Of a stretch of DNA of 39,911 nucleotides, positions 37,530 to 39,911 are shown piece after piece. The stretch comes from a virus. The notes under the pieces were generated by a model. It worked only from the letters and a program-made list of their open reading frames with translations. It was not told the origin of the DNA and ran no database searches. The translations under genes and the position numbers were made by a program. Positions within the stretch are counted from its first letter, which is position 1. Each line of letters opens with the position of its first letter. The stretch covers positions 1-39,911 of IMG/VR virus record IMGVR_UViG_3300000956_000088. One strand, 5' to 3'.

Positions 37530-37544
37530 TCGGAGGAAATGAAC

Positions 37545-37823
37545 ATGGCCAAGGACGCTGATGCTTACAAGACCGGAAACAGGAAGTGCTGGCATGTGGT
37601 AAACATGCGCGGCAGTGACATCGCTATGGATAGGCTTACTTTGTCACAGGCAAAGACAGTGGCGTCTAATTTTCGCGATGCCACCTACTGCCGCGACGGT
37701 TACAAGCTCATCCCCTGTGCTGGTGCCGCCCACGGCAACCCGTACATTGACAACTGCAGCATCTGCGCCCCGCGCTGGGGCGTGGTCATGGTGCCTGCGA
37801 CGGAGCAGTCCAATGACGACTAA
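37545..37823 (+). CDS. Cys-containing hypothetical protein, 92 aa
   Basis: The ATG at 37545 is eight bases after GGAGG; the ATG at 37539 is too near it. The first half has NRKCWHVVNMRGSDIAMDRL then TLSQAKTVASNF; the second has YCRDGYKLIPCAGAAHG and NCSICAPRWGVV, so four Cys may form a metal site. The end overlaps the lipoprotein start by 11 bases. Function unknown. Confidence 0.65.
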   Translation: MAKDADAYKTGNRKCWHVVNMRGSDIAMDRLTLSQAKTVASNFRDATYCRDGYKLIPCAGAAHGNPYIDNCSICAPRWGVVMVPATEQSNDD

Positions 37824-38277
37824 GCTTCGCATCCTTGCCATGTTCGCCATGTTGATAGCCCTGGTCTTTGCCTGTAACGGGTGCGCTGGCAGGGAGTATG
37901 ACCTAGAGTTTATCTCTCAGCCTGACCAGGACCTGGCCCAGCACATTGTCTGGGACCTGGCATTTGGCAACGACAAGGTTGTTCCTGTCAAGTACATCCC
38001 TCCCCTGGTCCAGTGGCGTTACAATGACAGCTGCGATGGCCATGATGGCTGGGAGCATAACGGCTTCTGTATCCTTGGCTATTATGCCCCTGACAGACAG
38101 TACGCCGAAGTGGAATGGCTGGGCAAGTTCAGCTCCAGCCCCTATGCCCATGAGCTGTGCCATGCTTGGAAGCTATACACAGCTCACGATATGGACCAGG
38201 GCCATCTGTCTGACTGCTATGAGCAGGGCGGCCTTGTTGACCTTGCTAACGCGCTGCTGCAGCAGAAAGGACTGTGA
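37813..38277 (+). CDS. putative lipoprotein with HELCH zinc-protease motif, 154 aa
   Basis: The ATG at 37813 gives an export signal: basic start (MTTKLRIL), hydrophobic core (AMFAMLIALVFA) and Cys21/Cys24 as lipidation candidates. The mature part contains AHELCHAWKLYTAH, where His113-Glu114-x-x-His117 is the HExxH zinc motif, followed by DQGH (His131) and DCYEQGG, possible third ligands. Extra Cys residues fit disulfides in the periplasm. A membrane-attached metallopeptidase, expressed early, could alter the host envelope or block other phages. An inactive structural use of the motif cannot be ruled out. Confidence 0.7.
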   Translation: MTTKLRILAMFAMLIALVFACNGCAGREYDLEFISQPDQDLAQHIVWDLAFGNDKVVPVKYIPPLVQWRYNDSCDGHDGWEHNGFCILGYYAPDRQYAEVEWLGKFSSSPYAHELCHAWKLYTAHDMDQGHLSDCYEQGGLVDLANALLQQKGL

Positions 38278-38278
38278 C

Positions 38279-38806
38279 ATGGCTAGACCTAACTTTACAA
38301 TTGCTCAGATTCTTGCTTCTGTCCCTGATGGAAGTCCACGTCCTAAGACACTGGCTGACGGGCAGGTATGGGACCTGTATCCTGCCCTCAGCGGGAAACT
38401 GTCACTGTTTTGGGATGTACAGAGTATCAATGGCAGCCTTGTTAACTTGTCGTTTTCTAATCCATATAACAATAACAAGGACGATACCGCGATGGCTGTG
38501 CCGGTTACCCCTGACCCATCATGGACTTGGGTATGCTGGGCGCCTGGCTATGGCCCTGCTCAATCAGGCATCGCACAGGCCCTGCAGCAGGCACTGAACA
38601 ACCATGGCCAGCCACAGCAGCATCCGCAGGGCACGGTGACTTACATTCCAGGTCCTTACGCAACACGTAGCTACTTCGTGAATGACGTACCTACTCCTAA
38701 GCAGACTAAGCGCCAGGTCAGCATGAATGGCAGGGACTGGGTCGATTATGACAAAATGAATGACCCTGACCCGTTCGATAGCTACAAGCATTACAGGAGC
38801 GTCTAA
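38279..38806 (+). CDS. hypothetical protein, 175 aa
   Basis: The start ATG is one base past the lipoprotein stop. Unrecognised; Pro, Asn and Gln-rich in the middle (FSNPYNNNKDDTAMAVPVTP, NNHGQPQQHPQGTVTYIPGP) with many aromatics (SWTWVCWAPGYGPAQSG). N-terminal MARPNFTIAQILASVPDGS and the C-terminal NGRDWVDYDKMNDPDPFDSY look like ordered caps. An apparent secreted or surface-type composition, but no signal peptide. The stop overlaps the next ATG (TAATG). Confidence 0.7.
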   Translation: MARPNFTIAQILASVPDGSPRPKTLADGQVWDLYPALSGKLSLFWDVQSINGSLVNLSFSNPYNNNKDDTAMAVPVTPDPSWTWVCWAPGYGPAQSGIAQALQQALNNHGQPQQHPQGTVTYIPGPYATRSYFVNDVPTPKQTKRQVSMNGRDWVDYDKMNDPDPFDSYKHYRSV

Positions 38807-38970
38807 TGCGACGTGAGATTAGAATCCGCAGAACCTTGTTAAATGCCTGGTTCTGGACAGTAGTAGAAGTGACTGGTAATGGTCTCATCCAGATTATTGC
38901 CCGAGGGGAGGAGAGCAATGGGTTGCAGGCATACCTTGCCGCCGAAATAGAGCTTGACAAACAGCAGTAA
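38806..38970 (+). CDS. small basic protein, 54 aa
   Basis: Found by hand translation; the ATG at 38806 is in a TAATG overlap with the previous gene. The start is very basic (MRREIRIRRTLLNAWFW), followed by a strand-rich middle (TVVEVTGNGLIQIIARGEE) and a helix (SNGLQAYLAAEIELDKQQ). Complete and compact, possibly a DNA-mimic or RNA-binding fold. Function unknown. Confidence 0.6.
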   Translation: MRREIRIRRTLLNAWFWTVVEVTGNGLIQIIARGEESNGLQAYLAAEIELDKQQ

Positions 38971-39041
38971 CAGAAGTAGATACCAGGGACTGTAGCAGTA
39001 CCACCTAGTTGGCTTTTGGGGAGCAAACTCAGGAGATATCA

Positions 39042-39458
39042 ATGGAAAAGCTGAATCAGGAAAAGGCAATGGAAATGTTGTTTCGCGCGTCCAACTCCGT
39101 GGCAGTCAAGAAGCCACGTATCAACCCTGCCCATGTCCAGGAGCTGGCCAAGGACATTGAGAAGTGGAAGGAAGCCAAGGTGGTCACTACGCCGGATGGG
39201 CTCATTTTGGAAGGCATTGACTACGTGGCAGCCGTGGCCAAGACAGGCAAGGAAGCTGTCATTGACCTGGACAGTAGCGGCACCCCTCGCAGGGCCCGTC
39301 GTGGCAGCCGCCAGGTCCCTGCCCTGTCGGCAGTCCACGAGGCGGTCAAGTTTGAGGCAGCAGCCAATAAGCTTGCCATCGACGTTGACAGGCTCATGGA
39401 TAAGGTGGCAGAGCTGGTGGCTGACAAAATCATTACCACCAAGGTTGGAAACAGCTAA
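39042..39458 (+). CDS. ParB-like domain protein, 138 aa
   Basis: AGGAG precedes the ATG at 39042. Residues about 24-70 (KPRINPAHVQELAKDIEKWK, VVTTPDGLILEGIDYVAAVA) resemble the ParB/sulfiredoxin N-terminal fold, where the usual phrase is pick-DG-x-L-x-DG-Q-HR; here GIDY replaces GQHR, so the CTPase or nuclease function is doubtful. A basic linker (RRARRGSRQ) and a helical C-terminus follow. It could act as a DNA-binding regulator or as a degenerate ParB-like factor. It ends in CAGCTAAAGTA, a junction word seen elsewhere. Confidence 0.65.
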   Translation: MEKLNQEKAMEMLFRASNSVAVKKPRINPAHVQELAKDIEKWKEAKVVTTPDGLILEGIDYVAAVAKTGKEAVIDLDSSGTPRRARRGSRQVPALSAVHEAVKFEAAANKLAIDVDRLMDKVAELVADKIITTKVGNS

Positions 39459-39466
39459 AGTACAAG

Positions 39467-39502
39467 AGCAGGCACTGTGGCGATAGTGTTGCAGTGCCTG
39501 CT
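39467..39502 (+). terminator. strong 11-bp stem-loop after the ParB-like gene
   Basis: AGCAGGCACTG (39467-39477) pairs perfectly with CAGTGCCTGCT (39492-39502) around a 14-base loop and is followed by TATAA rather than a long U run. The strongest hairpin in the window. Either a partial terminator or a processing site between operon segments. Confidence 0.6.
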
Positions 39503-39524
39503 TATAACATGAAAGGTAGCTTAC

Positions 39525-39674
39525 ATGCGCATTGGAGCTAAATACATCATCCGTGGGCAGGCCTGGGCCGGTGTCTGGTGCATTGTCAGTAAGCACGATA
39601 ATGGCTCTGTGACTGCAGAGGACGAGTATGGGGAACGTCAATGCTTCTGGCCAAGGGAGCTGGAGCAATGCTAA
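39525..39674 (+). CDS. small protein, 49 aa
   Basis: Found by hand translation; AAAGGTAG lies before the ATG. The sequence (MRIGAKYIIRGQAWAGVWCI, VSKHDNGSVTAEDEYGERQ, CFWPRELEQC) is strand-rich like a small SH3-type barrel. Its stop overlaps the next ATG (TAATG). Function unknown. Confidence 0.6.
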   Translation: MRIGAKYIIRGQAWAGVWCIVSKHDNGSVTAEDEYGERQCFWPRELEQC

Positions 39675-39844
39675 TGCGGTGCGTACAATGCACTATTGAC
39701 CAGCCTGGATGGCTTCCATCCGACCAAAGCCGTTACTTGAGCCATAACTGGGACTTTGACCTCGAAACTGTGATGACAGACCTAGAGCATCTGCTAGTCA
39801 CAGAACTGGCACTGGAACAGATGCCGGGAGAGTGGCAGTCATGA
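39674..39844 (+). CDS. 56-aa protein with TELAL-MP-WQ module
   Basis: The ATG at 39674 overlaps the previous stop and has GGAG upstream at a good distance; earlier in-frame ATGs at 39641 and 39668 are less likely. CVQC near the N-terminus may bind metal. The C-terminus (DLEHLLVTELALEQM then PGEWQS) matches the minus-strand gene at 11776-12009. The stop overlaps the repeat gene's ATG (ATGA). Function unknown. Confidence 0.65.
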   Translation: MRCVQCTIDQPGWLPSDQSRYLSHNWDFDLETVMTDLEHLLVTELALEQMPGEWQS

Positions 39845-39911
39845 CTAATGCTGCCTTGGCTGCCGCCTGGGCTGCCAGGGATGCCAGGGAGGCCGCCTGG
39901 GCTGCCAGGGA
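39841..39911 (+). CDS. Ala/Trp/Arg decapeptide-repeat protein, cut by window end
   Basis: The ATG at 39841 is in an ATGA overlap. After MTNAALAA the ten-residue unit AWAARDAREA begins at 39865 and restarts at 39895 with a perfect 30-base DNA period, then the window ends. A worn relative is the gene at 25153. Such helical Ala/Trp/Arg repeats occur in many phages without known function. Exact DNA identity between units points to recent expansion. Confidence 0.75.
   Translation, partial: MTNAALAAAWAARDAREAAWAAR

Noticed and set aside
1-39911. T7-type phage promoters or an encoded RNA polymerase
   Set aside because: No repeated 20-base promoter consensus or polymerase motif was found in the window; one could still lie outside it.

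Overview
The window is about 40 kb of a lytic-style tailed dsDNA phage, judged by eye to be around 50% GC, with the standard genetic code (TAA, TAG and TGA all end genes). Short-tailed (podovirus) morphology is inferred. There is a terminase/portal/scaffold/coat block and three large Ala/Gln-rich proteins of the internal or ejection type, but no tape measure, sheath or tail-tube gene. A zinc D-Ala-D-Ala-type endolysin with holin-like proteins and the codon usage suggest a Gram-negative host, which I cannot name. No integrase, repressor, DNA polymerase or RNA polymerase is visible. Both window edges cut genes, so the genome is larger than this window.

Layout. (1) 1-13777, minus strand: from 13.8 kb leftwards, a run of small genes (coiled coil, HTH, GNAT-like), then small terminase, large terminase, an 86-residue protein, portal, scaffold, major capsid protein, and a set of head-tail and tail genes ending in a protein of more than 1100 residues that runs off the left edge. 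(2) 13778-14179: divergent control region with a sigma70-like plus-strand promoter and a structured RNA leader. (3) 14180-26016, plus strand: about 34 tightly overlapping early or replication genes. These include a DUF1599/Nmad1-like protein, a LOG-family nucleotide hydrolase, a PD-(D/E)XK exonuclease, an SF2 helicase, a CHC2/TOPRIM primase, a metallophosphoesterase, a MazG-like protein, an endonuclease VII-like HNH protein and many small unknowns. (4) 26006-36536, minus strand: from 36.5 kb leftwards, three internal virion proteins, a 264-residue unknown, two fibre or appendage proteins, an 805-residue tail spike, a small protein, two holin-like proteins, an M15 endolysin and a small acidic protein. 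(5) 36537-37111: a second divergent control region with iterons, palindromes and structured RNA. (6) 37112-39911, plus strand: a second early operon with a HELCH lipoprotein, a ParB-like protein and an Ala/Trp/Arg repeat protein cut by the right edge.

The late genes thus form two minus-strand arms, each headed by a divergent control region that also drives a plus-strand early operon. Many junctions use ATGA or TAATG overlaps, indicating translational coupling.

The most unusual signals are noncoding. Small CAG-CUA(A/C)-CUG hairpins lie at the translation starts of several late genes. The two divergent regions share ordered sequence blocks. A tRNA-like fold contains the primase ribosome binding site. 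One virion gene appears to begin at an ATT codon seven bases after a perfect AGGAG.
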